From positions 1-52,079 of the forward strand of contig VGQL01000002.1 in NCBI GenBank assembly GCA_016882415.1: a stretch of DNA of 52,079 nt, read 5' to 3'. A model generated the notes under the pieces. It ran no database searches and had not been told where the DNA came from. It worked only from the letters and a program-made list of their open reading frames with translations. The translations under genes and the position numbers were made by a program. Positions within the stretch are counted from its first letter, which is position 1; every line of letters starts with the position of its first letter. Shown here piece after piece: positions 18,567-28,218 of this stretch. The stretch is from Cyanobacteria bacterium M_DeepCast_200m_mx_001. GTDB lineage: Bacteria > Cyanobacteriota > Cyanobacteriia > PCC-6307 > Cyanobiaceae.

Positions 18567-19250
18567 TCAGGCGGCCACCGCCACGGGGCGCTTGCTGTTG
18601 CGGATGCCGGTGATGGCGTCGGCGTAGCTGGGCTGGTTGAACACGCCCGAGCCGCTCACGATGGCGTTGGCGCCGGCTTCGATCACCTTCCAGGCGTTCT
18701 CGGCCTTGATGCCGCCGTCCACCTCGATCCAGGGGTCGAGGCCCTTGGCATCACAGAGGCGGCGCAGGTCGCGGATCTTCTGCACCTGGCTCTCAATGAA
18801 GCTCTGGCCCCCGAATCCGGGGTTCACACTCATCACCAGCACCAGGTCGCACAGCTCCAGGCAGTACTCCAGGGTGTCGATCGGGGTGCCGGGGTTGAGC
18901 ACGGCGCCGGCCTTCTTGCCCAGATCCTTGATCTGGCCCAGGTTGCGGTGCAGGTGGGTGCAGGCCTCCACCTGCACCGAAATGATGTCAGCGCCGGCCT
19001 TGGCGAAGTCCGCCACGTACTTCTCCGGCTCCACGATCATCAGGTGCACGTCCAGGGGCTTCTGGGTGACCGGCCGCAGGGCCTCCACGATCATCGGGCC
19101 GATGGTGATGTTGGGCACGAAGCGGCCGTCCATCACATCCACGTGAATCCAGTCGGCACCGGCGGCGTCCACGGCCCGCACGTCCTCCCCCAGTCGGGAG
19201 AAATCGGCGGAGAGGATCGAAGGGGAGATCACCAGGGGCTTGGTGCTCAT
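18567..19250 (-). CDS. rpe: Ribulose-phosphate 3-epimerase
   Basis: Interconverts ribulose-5-phosphate and xylulose-5-phosphate in the Calvin and pentose phosphate pathways. The 227-residue TIM barrel shows [32 protein letters not shown] with the metal-binding His and Asp, [23 protein letters not shown], and [24 protein letters not shown] 19250 gives the standard [12 protein letters not shown] start. The frame is open further upstream without resembling the family. A TACAAT -10 candidate sits at 19285-19280. Confidence 0.97.
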   Translation of the reverse strand: MSTKPLVISPSILSADFSRLGEDVRAVDAAGADWIHVDVMDGRFVPNITIGPMIVEALRPVTQKPLDVHLMIVEPEKYVADFAKAGADIISVQVEACTHLHRNLGQIKDLGKKAGAVLNPGTPIDTLEYCLELCDLVLVMSVNPGFGGQSFIESQVQKIRDLRRLCDAKGLDPWIEVDGGIKAENAWKVIEAGANAIVSGSGVFNQPSYADAITGIRNSKRPVAVAA

Positions 19251-19279
19251 GGGTGCCACCGGGGGGACAGAGAACGGGG

Positions 19280-19285
19280 ATTGTA
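19280..19285 (-). promoter_or_regulatory. Candidate -10 hexamer TACAAT of rpe
   Basis: On the minus strand TACAAT lies about 30 bases before the rpe ATG, within TTCTACAATCCCC. Five of six positions match the TATAAT consensus. No clear -35 hexamer is visible. Confidence 0.5.
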
Positions 19286-19333
19286 GAAGCGGCCTTCGGG
19301 CAACCCCCGCGGCGGGCCTCTTGGGAAGCACTG

Positions 19334-19347
19334 ATACAGTGGGCGGC
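19334..19347 (+). promoter_or_regulatory. Candidate -10 region of glpX (ATACAGTGGGCGGC)
   Basis: TACAGT at 19335-19340 fits TANNNT and would give a leader of roughly 115 bases before the glpX GTG. The 14-mer is identical to the one before glyS. Confidence 0.4.
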
Positions 19348-19463
19348 GCTCAAAGCCCGAGAGGGCCTGCAGCTGCTGGACTGTCGGCTGGTTCCCCCAG
19401 GCGCCAAGCGTCAGCTGCACCCCCTCCCGCCTGCGCTACCCCCTTCCCTTTGCCGGATCTGAC

Positions 19464-20468
19464 GTGGATCGCACCCTGATTCAGGAAATTCTCGAGGTTG
19501 TTGAACAGGCCGCGATCGCGTCCGCGAAACTCACCGGCATGGGCCTCAAGAACGAGGCCGACGCCGCCGCCGTGGAGGCCATGCGCGAGCGCATGGGCAA
19601 GATCCAGATGCAGGGCCGCATCGTGATCGGTGAAGGCGAGCGCGACGAAGCCCCGATGCTTTACATCGGTGAAGAGGTGGGTAGTGGCACCGGCCCCGGC
19701 GTGGATTTCGCCGTGGACCCCTGCGAAGGCACCAACCTCTGCGCCAACAGCCAGCGCGGCTCCATGGCCGTGCTCGCCGCCTCCGACCGCGGCGGGCTGT
19801 TCAACGCCCCCGACTTCTACATGAAGAAGCTGGCTGCCCCCCCGGCGGCCAAGGGCAAGGTGGACATCCGCAAGTCCGCCACCGAAAACATCAAGATCCT
19901 CAGCGAGTGCCTCGGCCTGCCCGCCGATGAACTGGTGATCGTGGTGATGGACCGCGCCCGCCACAAGGATCTGATCAAGGAGATCCGCGCCACCGGCGCC
20001 CGCGTGCAGCCCATTTCCGACGGTGATGTGCAGGCCGCCATCGCCTGCGGTTTCGCCGGCACCGGCACCCACTGCCTGATGGGCATCGGCGCCGCCCCCG
20101 AGGGCGTGATCTCCGCCGCCGCCCTGCGGGCCCTCGGCGCCCACTTCCAGGGCCAGCTGGTGTACGACCCCGCCGTGGCCCAGACCTCCGAGTGGGAGGG
20201 GCTCACCAAGGAGGGCAACCTGGCCCGCCTGGCGGAGATGGGCATCAGCGATCCCGACAAGGTCTATGAAGCCGAGGAGCTCGCCAGCGGTGAGAACGTG
20301 ATGTTCGCCGGCAGCGGCATCACCGATGGTCTGCTGTTCGACGGCGTCAAGTTCGAGAAGGACTGCACCCGCACGAGCTCCCTGGTGATCAGCACCCTCG
20401 ACAACACCGCACGGTTCACCACCACCGTGCACATCAAGGACGGCGCCAAGAGCATCGCCCTGCGCTGA
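19464..20468 (+). CDS. glpX: Class II fructose-1,6-/sedoheptulose-1,7-bisphosphatase
   Basis: The bifunctional Calvin-cycle phosphatase of cyanobacteria, removing phosphate from FBP and SBP. The 334-residue protein has the metal-site motifs [19 protein letters not shown] (near residue 55) and VDPCEGTN (near residue 88), plus [21 protein letters not shown] and the C-terminal [10 protein letters not shown]. The start is GTG 19464, with Val read as fMet before DRTLIQEIL. It sits opposite rpe and upstream of hemA, with an 80-base hairpin-rich gap between. Confidence 0.96.
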   Translation: MDRTLIQEILEVVEQAAIASAKLTGMGLKNEADAAAVEAMRERMGKIQMQGRIVIGEGERDEAPMLYIGEEVGSGTGPGVDFAVDPCEGTNLCANSQRGSMAVLAASDRGGLFNAPDFYMKKLAAPPAAKGKVDIRKSATENIKILSECLGLPADELVIVVMDRARHKDLIKEIRATGARVQPISDGDVQAAIACGFAGTGTHCLMGIGAAPEGVISAAALRALGAHFQGQLVYDPAVAQTSEWEGLTKEGNLARLAEMGISDPDKVYEAEELASGENVMFAGSGITDGLLFDGVKFEKDCTRTSSLVISTLDNTARFTTTVHIKDGAKSIALR

Positions 20469-20483
20469 GCGAACCCGCTCCCG

Positions 20484-20528
20484 AGCCGTCTATCCCTGCC
20501 CCGGTGGCGGGGGAGACGGCTTCCGTCT
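20484..20528 (+). promoter_or_regulatory. Two mutually exclusive hairpins between glpX and hemA
   Basis: AGCCGTCT (20484-20491) pairs with AGACGGCT (20514-20521), enclosing a GC-rich inner stem. AGACGG (20514-20519) can instead pair with CCGTCT (20523-20528). The two structures share the AGACGG segment and end about 20 bases before the hemA ATG. This geometry would suit attenuation or control of translation, but no ligand or leader peptide is evident. Confidence 0.45.
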
Positions 20529-20548
20529 CTTGTCCCAACACACCGTCC

Positions 20549-21853
20549 ATGCACATTGCCGTCGTCGGCCTGAGTCATCGCACGGCCCCGGTGGAGATCC
20601 GGGAGCGGCTCAGCATCGCCGAGCAGAGCATGGAGGAGTCGCTCCAGCGCCTGCGCTCCGACGAGCAGGTGCTGGAGGCCTCGATCCTCAGCACCTGCAA
20701 CCGGCTGGAGATCTACACCCTGCTGCGCCACCCGGAGCTGGGGGTCAGCGCCGTTGGCAGCTTCCTCAGCGACCTCTCCGGGCTGCAGGTGGAGCAGCTG
20801 CTCCCCCACCTGTTCACCTACCACCATGACGAGGCGGTGGCCCACCTGATGCGGGTGGCGGCCGGCCTCGATTCCCTGGTGCTCGGCGAGGGCCAGATCC
20901 TCTCCCAGGTGAAGAAAATGGTGCGCCTCGGCCAGGAGCACCAATCCATCGGTCCGATCCTCAACCGCCTGCTCAACCAGGCGGTGAGCACCGGCAAGCG
21001 CGTGCGCACCGAAACCAACCTGGGCACCGGCGCCGTCTCGATCAGCTCCGCCGCCGTGGAGCTGGCCCAGCTCAAGGTGGGCCAGGCCCGCGGTGTCGAC
21101 GACCTGGTGCCCCTCGACCAGGAGCAGATCGCCGTGGTGGGGGCGGGGCGCATGGCCCGTCTACTGCTGCAGCACCTGCAGGCCAAGGGGGCCCCGGGGG
21201 TGGTGCTGCTGAACCGCACCGTGGAACGGGCGGAGCTGATGGCGGCCGATTTCCCGGCGCTACCGGTGCAGTGCCGGCCCCTCGCCGACCTGGACCACTG
21301 CCTGAGCACCTGTTCCCTGGTGTTCACCAGCACGGCCGCCGACGAGCCGATCATCGATGCGGCCCGGCTGGGCAAACTCAACCGCCGCTCCGCCCTGATG
21401 CTGGTGGACATCGGTGTGCCCCGCAACATCGCCGCGGATGTGAGCGCCCTGCAGGGGGTGGCCTCCTTCGATGTGGACGACCTGCAAGAGGTGGTGGCCC
21501 GCAACCAGGAGGCCCGCCGTGAGATGGCGGCTGAGGCGGAGCTGCTGCTGCAGGACGAGGGCCGTCAGTTCCTCGACTGGTGGGATGGCCTCGAGGCGGT
21601 GCCGGTGGTGAATCGTCTGCGCACCCAGCTGGAGGACATCCGCGAGCAGGAGCTGCACAAGGCCCTGAGCCGCATGGGGCCGGATCTCTCGGCCCGGGAG
21701 CGCAAGGTGGTGGAGGCCCTGAGCAAGGGCATCATCAACAAGATCCTGCATACCCCCGTGACCAACCTGCGGGCCCCGCAGCCGCGTCAGCAGCGACACA
21801 TCGCCATGCAGGTGCTGCAGGACCTGTTCGACCTCAACGAACCTCCTAGCTGA
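20549..21853 (+). CDS. hemA: Glutamyl-tRNA reductase
   Basis: Reduces glutamyl-tRNA to glutamate-1-semialdehyde with NADPH, the first committed step to heme, chlorophyll and bilins. ATG 20549 gives MHIAVVGLSHRTAPVEIRERL and 434 residues. The catalytic Cys lies in LSTCNRLEIY near residue 50. GEGQILSQVKKMVRLG and the NADPH-binding GAGRMARLLLQHL follow, then DIGVPRNIAADV and the C-terminal dimerisation helix. The frame extends further upstream, but only through the hairpin region. Confidence 0.97.
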   Translation: MHIAVVGLSHRTAPVEIRERLSIAEQSMEESLQRLRSDEQVLEASILSTCNRLEIYTLLRHPELGVSAVGSFLSDLSGLQVEQLLPHLFTYHHDEAVAHLMRVAAGLDSLVLGEGQILSQVKKMVRLGQEHQSIGPILNRLLNQAVSTGKRVRTETNLGTGAVSISSAAVELAQLKVGQARGVDDLVPLDQEQIAVVGAGRMARLLLQHLQAKGAPGVVLLNRTVERAELMAADFPALPVQCRPLADLDHCLSTCSLVFTSTAADEPIIDAARLGKLNRRSALMLVDIGVPRNIAADVSALQGVASFDVDDLQEVVARNQEARREMAAEAELLLQDEGRQFLDWWDGLEAVPVVNRLRTQLEDIREQELHKALSRMGPDLSARERKVVEALSKGIINKILHTPVTNLRAPQPRQQRHIAMQVLQDLFDLNEPPS

Positions 21854-21854
21854 T

Positions 21855-21897
21855 CGCGACAGGACACGGTGTCCTTCGCGACACCCCCATTTGGGTG
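21855..21897 (+). terminator. Tandem hairpins after hemA
   Basis: Just after the hemA stop, CGCGA and AGGACA pair with TGTCCT and TCGCG (21855-21880, one bulged C). A second stem follows, CACCC (21882-21886) with GGGTG (21893-21897) around a 6-base loop. A short mixed T-rich stretch follows (AATCTTGTGCTGTTTTG). A terminator is likely, although there is no continuous U-tract. Confidence 0.5.
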
Positions 21898-22024
21898 AAT
21901 CTTGTGCTGTTTTGAAGGGACCAACAGGGCAGTTCCTTCAGTTTTCAGCCAATCTGCAGAAACGCGCCCGGGCCCCCCTTCCCATCGCTTACGGTGCTGC
22001 CGCACAGGGCAACTGGGAGCTGGT

Positions 22025-23320
22025 ATGAAGCGCGTTCTGGCCATCATTCTCGGCGGCGGCGCCGGCACCCGCCTCTACCCGCTCACCAAGATGCGTGCCA
22101 AGCCCGCGGTGCCGCTGGCGGGTAAATACCGGCTCATTGATATTCCGATCAGTAATTGCATCAACTCGGGCATCATCAAGATGTACGTGTTGACCCAGTT
22201 CAACAGCGCCTCGTTGAACCGTCACCTCACCCAGAGTTACAACCTCTCCGCCGGATTCGGCCAGGGGTTCGTGGAGGTGCTGGCCGCCCAGCAGACGCCG
22301 GAGAGCCCCAGCTGGTTCGAGGGCACGGCCGATGCGGTGCGCAAGTACCAGTGGCTGTTCCAGGAGTGGGATGTGGACCACTACCTGATCCTCTCCGGCG
22401 ACCAGCTCTACCGGATGGATTACAGCGCCTTTGTGGACCACCACATCAGCACCGGCGCTGACGTCAGCATCGGCGCCCTGCCGGTGGATGCCGCCCAGGC
22501 GGAGGGCTTCGGCTTGATGCACACCAACGACCACGGCCGCATCCAGGAGTTCCGCGAGAAGCCCAAGGGTGAGGCCCTCAAGGCCATGTGGGTGGACACC
22601 TCCCGGCTGGGACTCAGCGCCGATGAGGCCCTCAAGCGCCCCTATCTCGCGTCGATGGGGATCTATGTGTTCAGCCGCGACACCCTGTTCGACCTGCTGG
22701 CCCAGAACCCCACCGCCACCGACTTCGGCAAGGAACTGATCCCCGCCTCCCTGCAGCGTGGTGACCACCTGCAGAGCTACCTGTTTGACGACTACTGGGA
22801 GGACATCGGCACCATTGGTGCCTTCTACGAGGCCAATCTGGCCCTCACGGCCCAACCCAACCCCGCCTTCTCCTTCTACGACGAGAAGTTCCCGATCTAC
22901 ACCCGGCCCCGCTACCTGCCCCCCAGCAAGATGCTGGACACCCAGGTGACCGAGTCGATCATCGGTGAGGGCTCCATGCTCAAGGCCTGCAGCATCCACC
23001 ACTGCGTGCTGGGGGTGCGCTCCCGGGTGGAGGACGAAGTGGTGCTCCAGGACACCCTGGTGATGGGCAACGACTTTTTTGAATCCTGTGAGGAGCGCGC
23101 CGTGCTGCGGGAACGGGGCGGCACCCCCCTGGGGGTGGGCCGGGGCACCACGGTGAAGCGCGCCATCCTCGACAAGAACGCCCGCATCGGCCGGGACGTG
23201 ACGATCGTCAACAAGGACCGGGTGGAGGAGGCTGATCGCCCCGAGCACGGCTTCTACATCCGCAACGGCATTGTGGTGGTGGTCAAGAACGCCACCATCC
23301 CCGACGGCATGGTGATCTGA
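22025..23320 (+). CDS. glgC: Glucose-1-phosphate adenylyltransferase (ADP-glucose pyrophosphorylase)
   Basis: Makes ADP-glucose, the committed precursor of glycogen. In cyanobacteria it is activated by 3-phosphoglycerate and inhibited by phosphate. ATG 22025 gives [20 protein letters not shown] and 431 residues. Visible elements are the nucleotide-binding [38 protein letters not shown] (the glucose-1-phosphate Lys region), and a C-terminal beta-helix with [14 protein letters not shown] just upstream is a fair ribosome binding site. A TACGGT hexamer at 21990-21995 may be the -10. Confidence 0.97.
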   Translation: MKRVLAIILGGGAGTRLYPLTKMRAKPAVPLAGKYRLIDIPISNCINSGIIKMYVLTQFNSASLNRHLTQSYNLSAGFGQGFVEVLAAQQTPESPSWFEGTADAVRKYQWLFQEWDVDHYLILSGDQLYRMDYSAFVDHHISTGADVSIGALPVDAAQAEGFGLMHTNDHGRIQEFREKPKGEALKAMWVDTSRLGLSADEALKRPYLASMGIYVFSRDTLFDLLAQNPTATDFGKELIPASLQRGDHLQSYLFDDYWEDIGTIGAFYEANLALTAQPNPAFSFYDEKFPIYTRPRYLPPSKMLDTQVTESIIGEGSMLKACSIHHCVLGVRSRVEDEVVLQDTLVMGNDFFESCEERAVLRERGGTPLGVGRGTTVKRAILDKNARIGRDVTIVNKDRVEEADRPEHGFYIRNGIVVVVKNATIPDGMVI

Positions 23321-23430
23321 GCGGCGCCAACGTCGACCCGTCGGTGCCGAGCCGTTGACAGTTGCCAACGGGCGGCTGCACAGCCCCCGCACGCTCGCCA
23401 CACTGCAGTGAATCCTGGAGGCATCCAGCC

Positions 23431-24825
23431 ATGGACAAGGCCCACTTCGGCCTGATCGGTCTTGGGGTGATGGGCGAAAACCTGGTGCTCAACGCTGAGC
23501 GCAACGGGTTTTCCAGCGTCGTCTACAACCGCACCTACGCCAAGACCGAGGAGTTCCTGGCGGGGCGCGGAGCCGGCAAGCGGATCATCGGCGCCACCTC
23601 CCTGGAGGACTTCATCGCCAAGCTGGAGCGGCCCCGCCGCATCCTGATGATGATCAAGGCGGGCGATCCAATCGACGCCATGATCCAGCAAATCTCCCCA
23701 CTGCTTGAGGAGGGGGATCTGCTGATCGATGGCGGCAATTCCCTCTACACCGACACCGAGCGGCGGGTGGCGGAGCTGGAGAGCCGCAGCTTCGGCTACA
23801 TCGGCATGGGGGTTTCCGGAGGGGCGAAGGGGGCCCTGGAGGGGCCGAGCATGATGCCCGGCGGTACCCGTGCCGCCTACGACGCCATTGAGTCGTTGGT
23901 GTGCAAAATGGCCGCCCAGGTCGACGACGGCCCCTGCGTCACCTACATCGGCCCCGGTGGCGCCGGTCACTTCGTCAAGACCGTCCACAACGGCATCGAA
24001 TACGGCGTTGAGCAGATCCTGGCCGAGGCCTACGACCTGATGAAGCGCTGCTCCGGCATGGATGGCGACGCCATGGCCGCCGTGCTGGCCCAGTGGAACG
24101 GCACCGAGGAGCTCTCCTCCTTCCTGGTGGAGATCACCGAGATCTGCCTGCGCACCAAGGATCCCGCCGATGGTGGCGATCTGGTGGAGAAGATTGTGGA
24201 TGCGGCCGGCCAGAAGGGCACCGGCCTCTGGACCGTGGAGAGCGCCCTGCAGATGGGGGTGCCCGTGCCCACCATCTATGCCGCCCTCAACGCTCGGGTG
24301 CTCAGTTCCATGCGGCCGGAGCGGCTGGCGGCCGATGGGCTGGTGCCGGCTCCGGCGCTGCAGCCCGTGGCCATCGATGCCCTGATGGATGCCTGCGTGC
24401 TGGCCTCCATCGCCAGCTATGCCCAGGGGATGGCGCTGCTGCAGGAGGCCTCCAAGCTGCACAGCTATGCGCTGGACATGGCGGCGATCGCCCAGATCTG
24501 GAAGGGGGGTTGCATCATTCGCGCCCGGCTGTTGCAGCGGATCCAGAACGCCTACACCGCCCAGGCCAACCTCCCCAATCTGATGGTGGACCCGTGGTTC
24601 GTGGAGCAGATCCGCCGGCGGCTGCCCGGCCTGCGTCAGGTGGTGGCCACCGCCGCCCATGCCGGCGTGCCGGTGCCGTGCCTCGGCAGTTCCCTCGATT
24701 ACATCGACAGCTATTTCACCGGTCGCCTACCCCAGAACCTGGTGCAGGCCATGCGTGATTGCTTCGGCTCCCACACCTACGAGCGGGTGGACCAGCCCGG
24801 CAGCTTCCACACCGAGTGGATGTGA
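23431..24825 (+). CDS. gnd: 6-phosphogluconate dehydrogenase (decarboxylating)
   Basis: Oxidises 6-phosphogluconate to ribulose-5-phosphate, yielding NADPH and CO2 for night-time metabolism. The 464-residue protein starts at ATG 23431 behind GGAGG at 23417-23421. The NADP-binding GLGVMGENLVLNAERNG, GDLLIDGGNSLY, and FVKTVHNGIEYGVEQ with the catalytic Lys and Glu are all present. The substrate loop reads GVSGGAKGALEGPSMMPGG, where most bacterial enzymes have SGGEEGAR. I recall the same change in Prochlorococcus and Synechococcus. The pgl gene begins 1 base after its stop. Confidence 0.97.
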   Translation: MDKAHFGLIGLGVMGENLVLNAERNGFSSVVYNRTYAKTEEFLAGRGAGKRIIGATSLEDFIAKLERPRRILMMIKAGDPIDAMIQQISPLLEEGDLLIDGGNSLYTDTERRVAELESRSFGYIGMGVSGGAKGALEGPSMMPGGTRAAYDAIESLVCKMAAQVDDGPCVTYIGPGGAGHFVKTVHNGIEYGVEQILAEAYDLMKRCSGMDGDAMAAVLAQWNGTEELSSFLVEITEICLRTKDPADGGDLVEKIVDAAGQKGTGLWTVESALQMGVPVPTIYAALNARVLSSMRPERLAADGLVPAPALQPVAIDALMDACVLASIASYAQGMALLQEASKLHSYALDMAAIAQIWKGGCIIRARLLQRIQNAYTAQANLPNLMVDPWFVEQIRRRLPGLRQVVATAAHAGVPVPCLGSSLDYIDSYFTGRLPQNLVQAMRDCFGSHTYERVDQPGSFHTEWM

Positions 24826-24826
24826 G

Positions 24827-25549
24827 ATGACCCCACCCACCACCTACCGGTTGGACGTGGTCAGCGACGCCAACCTGCTGGCGAAGCGCTGTTCAGAGCA
24901 GGTGGCCTCCCTGATCGACCTGGCCCTCGACGAACGGGATCGGGCCCACATCGCCCTCTCCGGCGGTTCCACCCCGGCAGCGGCCTATCGGCTGCTCAAC
25001 CGGGAACACCTGCCCTGGTCGCGGGTGGATGTGGTGCTCGGCGATGAGCGCTGGGTGAGCGCCAGCGATCCCGCCAGCAATGCCCGCATGCTGGCGGAAA
25101 CCCTGCTCAACCCTGAGGGGCCGGGGGGGCAGGCCCGTTTCCATCCGGTGCCCACCCAACTGGAGAGCCCCCAGGCGAGCGTGGACGCCTTTGAGCAGTA
25201 CGTGCGGCAGCTGTGCCCCGGGGATCCCCCCTGTTTTGACGTGATGCTGCTGGGCCTCGGCGATGACGGCCATACCGCGTCGTTGTTTCCCGGCACCGCC
25301 GCCACCCAGGAGCGGCAGCGGGCCGTCACCATCGGCGCCGGCAAGGGGATGGAGCGCATCAGCCTCACGGCCCCCGTGCTGAGCGCGGCCCGCCAGGTGA
25401 TCTTCCTGGTGAGTGGAGCCGCCAAGCGCCAGGCGCTGCAGCGGCTGTTGGATCCGGCGGAATCGGCGCAGCGCACACCGGCCCGGTTGGTGCAACCCCG
25501 TTCGCCGGTGTTGGTGCTCGCCGACGCCGACGCTGCGGCAGGGTGTTGA
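24827..25549 (+). CDS. pgl: 6-phosphogluconolactonase
   Basis: Hydrolyses 6-phosphogluconolactone, the step before Gnd. The 240-residue protein of the glucosamine-6-phosphate isomerase-like fold has IALSGGSTPAAAYRLL, VDVVLGDERWVSASDPASN, and the signature LGLGDDGHTASLFPG. ATG 24827 lies one base past the gnd stop, indicating one operon. The stop overlaps the next gene's GTG/TTG start region by 7 bases. Confidence 0.95.
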   Translation: MTPPTTYRLDVVSDANLLAKRCSEQVASLIDLALDERDRAHIALSGGSTPAAAYRLLNREHLPWSRVDVVLGDERWVSASDPASNARMLAETLLNPEGPGGQARFHPVPTQLESPQASVDAFEQYVRQLCPGDPPCFDVMLLGLGDDGHTASLFPGTAATQERQRAVTIGAGKGMERISLTAPVLSAARQVIFLVSGAAKRQALQRLLDPAESAQRTPARLVQPRSPVLVLADADAAAGC

Positions 25550-26118
25550 TCGCTGCGGCCCTGTCCATGCTCACGCCCCTGTTGATCGCCAGCGGCGACG
25601 GATTTGCCGGCTGGCAGCCCCTCAACGACACGATCATGGGGGGGCGCAGCCAGGGCAACTGCCAGGCCAGCTCCGCCGGTCTGCTGATGGATGCGCTGGT
25701 GGAACCCGAGGGGGGCGGCTTCGTGAGTTGCCGTTCACCGGTGTACACGCCGCCGTTGGACCTCTCCGCCTACGGGGCCCTGCAGCTGGAACTGGATGGC
25801 GACGGACGCCGCTACAAGCTGGCGGTGGCCTGCCGTGATGGGGTGGCGGGGCTCACTGAGCTGATCCCGGGGGGATTGCGCTGGGTGGCTGAGTTTTCCA
25901 CCCAGAGCAGTGGCACCTCGGTGGTCACCATCCCCTTCAACCGCCTCACCCCCAGTGTGCGGGCCACCCCCGTGGGGTTGCCCCTGCGCTTTGACGCCGC
26001 CGGCATCACACGGCTGCAGATCCTGCATTCGAAGTTCGGCGACATCGGTGGACGCAACCCCGGCTTCCGCCCAGGGGAGCTGCGCCTGCTGGTGCGTGCG
26101 ATCCGTGCCGTTCCCTGA
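25543..26118 (+). CDS. CIA30-family protein
   Basis: A 191-residue protein of the CIA30 (complex I intermediate-associated protein 30) family, whose jellyroll fold resembles carbohydrate-binding domains. FAGWQPLNDTIMGGRSQGN near residue 20 is the family's W..ND..MGG.S motif. LPLRFDAAGITRLQIL and [23 protein letters not shown] match its C-terminal part. Family members assist assembly of NDH-1 or photosynthetic complexes, but the role here is unproven. It starts at GTG 25543, overlapping pgl. ATG 25567 is an alternative. Confidence 0.85.
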   Translation: MLIAAALSMLTPLLIASGDGFAGWQPLNDTIMGGRSQGNCQASSAGLLMDALVEPEGGGFVSCRSPVYTPPLDLSAYGALQLELDGDGRRYKLAVACRDGVAGLTELIPGGLRWVAEFSTQSSGTSVVTIPFNRLTPSVRATPVGLPLRFDAAGITRLQILHSKFGDIGGRNPGFRPGELRLLVRAIRAVP

Positions 26119-26521
26119 CGCCGCCGTGGCCCTGACGCCTGATGCGCCGCTGCTGGAGCTGCTGGCCAAAGCCGCGGATGTCTGCCTCAAACCCGCTCGC
26201 CATGCGGTGCGCTTCACCGGCCCCGAGCCCAGCACCATCGGCGACTGCAGCGATTGCTGCCTGCGCATCGAAGCCCGGGATGAAGCGGGAGGCCGCCTGC
26301 CCGAGCGCGACCTGGAGCTGGAGATCTACCGCAGCGGCGCCGACCTCAACCTGATGCTCACCCGGCTGGGGGATGAGCAGGCTCCCCTGCTCTGGCATGG
26401 CAGCCATGCGGTGTGGATGCGGGCCAGCAGCGGTGAGCGCTGCGAACGCCCCCCCGACGGCGCCCCCCTGGAGGGGTTCTGCCGGCGGGTGCGGGCCCTG
26501 CTCAGTCCACAGGATCCGTAA
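26105..26521 (+). CDS. Conserved hypothetical protein, about 138 residues
   Basis: No start ATG is available. GTG 26105 and GTG 26126 ([18 protein letters not shown]) are the plausible starts, and GTG 26096 lies further inside the upstream gene. The protein has a [13 protein letters not shown] segment, [36 protein letters not shown] and a C-terminal FCRRVRALL, but no membrane segment or known catalytic motif. It overlaps the CIA30 gene and converges on ilvD with a 20-base overlap. Function unknown. It is likely translated because the frame keeps the GC-biased codon pattern of its neighbours. Confidence 0.7.
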   Translation: MPFPDAAVALTPDAPLLELLAKAADVCLKPARHAVRFTGPEPSTIGDCSDCCLRIEARDEAGGRLPERDLELEIYRSGADLNLMLTRLGDEQAPLLWHGSHAVWMRASSGERCERPPDGAPLEGFCRRVRALLSPQDP

Positions 26522-28175
26522 CGGCCCCCTTGCTGCTGGAGCTCACCAGGCGGGCGTATTTGCCCAGCACTCCGGTGCGGTAGCGGGGCTCCGGGGCCAC
26601 CCAGGCCTGTCGGCGCCGGTCCAGTTCAGCGGCGTCCACGTTCAGCTGGATCAGCAGCTGATTGGCATCCACGGTGATGCTGTCGCCCTCCTGCACCAGG
26701 CCGATCGTGCCGCCCACCGCCGCCTCAGGGGCGATGTGGCCGATCACCAGGCCGAAGGATCCACCGGAGAAGCGGCCATCGGTGATCAACGCCACCGAAT
26801 CCAGCAGCCCCTGGCCCACGATGGCGGCCGTGGGGCTGAGCATCTCGCGCATGCCGGGTCCGCCCACGGGGCCCTCATTGCGCACCACCACCACATCACC
26901 GGGGTTGATGCGCTTGTCGAGGATCGCCGCCAGGCAGGTTTCCTCGCTTTCGAACACCCGGGCCGGGCCCGTGATCACCGGATTCTTGACACCGCTGATC
27001 TTGGCCACGGCCCCCTCCTCCGCCAGGTTGCCCTTGAGGATCGCCAGGTGCCCCTTGGCATAGAGGGGATGGCTGAGGGGGCGAATCACGTCCTGACCGG
27101 CGGGGGGCTCGGAGGGCACATCCGCCAGCACCTCCTGGAGGGTTTTGCCCTCGATGGTGCGGCAGTCGCCGTGGAGCAGCCCCGCATCCAGCAGCAGCTT
27201 CATCACCTGCGGAATGCCGCCGGCCCGGTGCAGGTCCACCGTCACGTAGCGGCCACTGGGTTTGAGGTCGCAGATCACCGGCACCCGCTGGCGAATCGCT
27301 TCAAAGTCGTCGATGCTGAGCTCCACCCCGGCGGTGCGGGCCACCGCCAGCAGGTGCAGCACCGAGTTGGTGGATCCCCCCACCGCCATGATCACGCTGA
27401 TGGCGTTTTCAAAGGCCTTGCGGGTGAGCAGGTCGCGGGGGCGGATGTTGGCCGCGATGGCCTCCGCCAGCACCTCGGCGCTGCGGGCGGCGCTGTCGGC
27501 CTTCTCGGGGTCCTCCGCCGCCATGGTGGAGCTGTAGGGCAGGCTGAGCCCCAGCACCTCAAAGGCGGCGCTCATGGTGTTGGCGGTGAACATGCCGCCG
27601 CAGCTGCCGGCCCCCGGGCAGGCGTTCTTCTCGATGGCGGTGAGCTCCTGCTCGTCGATGCGGCCACCGCTGTACTGACCCACCGCCTCGAACGCACTCA
27701 CCACCGTGAGGTCACAGGCGCCGAGCTTGCCCGGCTTGATGGTGCCGCCGTAGACAAAGATCGACGGGATGTTCATGCGCGCCATGGCGAGCATGGCGCC
27801 GGGCATGTTCTTGTCGCAGCCGCCGATGGCCAGCAGGGCATCCATGCTCTGGCCGTTGCAGGCGGTTTCAATCGAGTCGGCGATCACCTCGCGGCTCACC
27901 AGGGAATACTTCATCCCTTCGGTACCCATGGAGATGCCATCGCTCACCGTGATGGTGCCGAACAGCTGTGGCATCGCCCCGGCTGCGTGGGCCGCCTCCT
28001 CGGCACGGCGCGCCAGATCGTTCAACCCCAGGTTGCAGGGGGTGATGGTGCTGTAGCCGTTGGCGATGCCGATGATCGGCTTGTTGAAGTCGCCGTCACC
28101 GAAGCCCACCGCCCGCAACATGGCGCGGTTGGGGGAGCGTTGGATCCCCTGGGTGATCGCGGCGGAGCGGAGCAT
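26502..28175 (-). CDS. ilvD: Dihydroxy-acid dehydratase
   Basis: Dehydrates 2,3-dihydroxy acids to the 2-oxo acids of valine, leucine and isoleucine. From ATG 28175 it has 557 residues. Fe-S ligands are seen in [14 protein letters not shown] and [36 protein letters not shown] and [21 protein letters not shown] complete the family pattern. The frame is open upstream of 28175 without family similarity. An AACCTA/TAGGTT hexamer at 28204-28199 could be a -10 element. Confidence 0.97.
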   Translation of the reverse strand: MLRSAAITQGIQRSPNRAMLRAVGFGDGDFNKPIIGIANGYSTITPCNLGLNDLARRAEEAAHAAGAMPQLFGTITVSDGISMGTEGMKYSLVSREVIADSIETACNGQSMDALLAIGGCDKNMPGAMLAMARMNIPSIFVYGGTIKPGKLGACDLTVVSAFEAVGQYSGGRIDEQELTAIEKNACPGAGSCGGMFTANTMSAAFEVLGLSLPYSSTMAAEDPEKADSAARSAEVLAEAIAANIRPRDLLTRKAFENAISVIMAVGGSTNSVLHLLAVARTAGVELSIDDFEAIRQRVPVICDLKPSGRYVTVDLHRAGGIPQVMKLLLDAGLLHGDCRTIEGKTLQEVLADVPSEPPAGQDVIRPLSHPLYAKGHLAILKGNLAEEGAVAKISGVKNPVITGPARVFESEETCLAAILDKRINPGDVVVVRNEGPVGGPGMREMLSPTAAIVGQGLLDSVALITDGRFSGGSFGLVIGHIAPEAAVGGTIGLVQEGDSITVDANQLLIQLNVDAAELDRRRQAWVAPEPRYRTGVLGKYARLVSSSSKGAVTDPVD

Positions 28176-28218
28176 GGCTGCGGCGGAGTCGTTCCAGCAA
28201 CCTACCGAGCGGTGTGGC

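Noticed and set aside
4134-24491. HIP1 palindrome (GCGATCGC) abundance as in many cyanobacteria
   Set aside because: Only a handful were seen (for example 4134, 7594, 19512, 24484) in 52 kb, so it is not enriched. This is itself consistent with a picocyanobacterial lineage.
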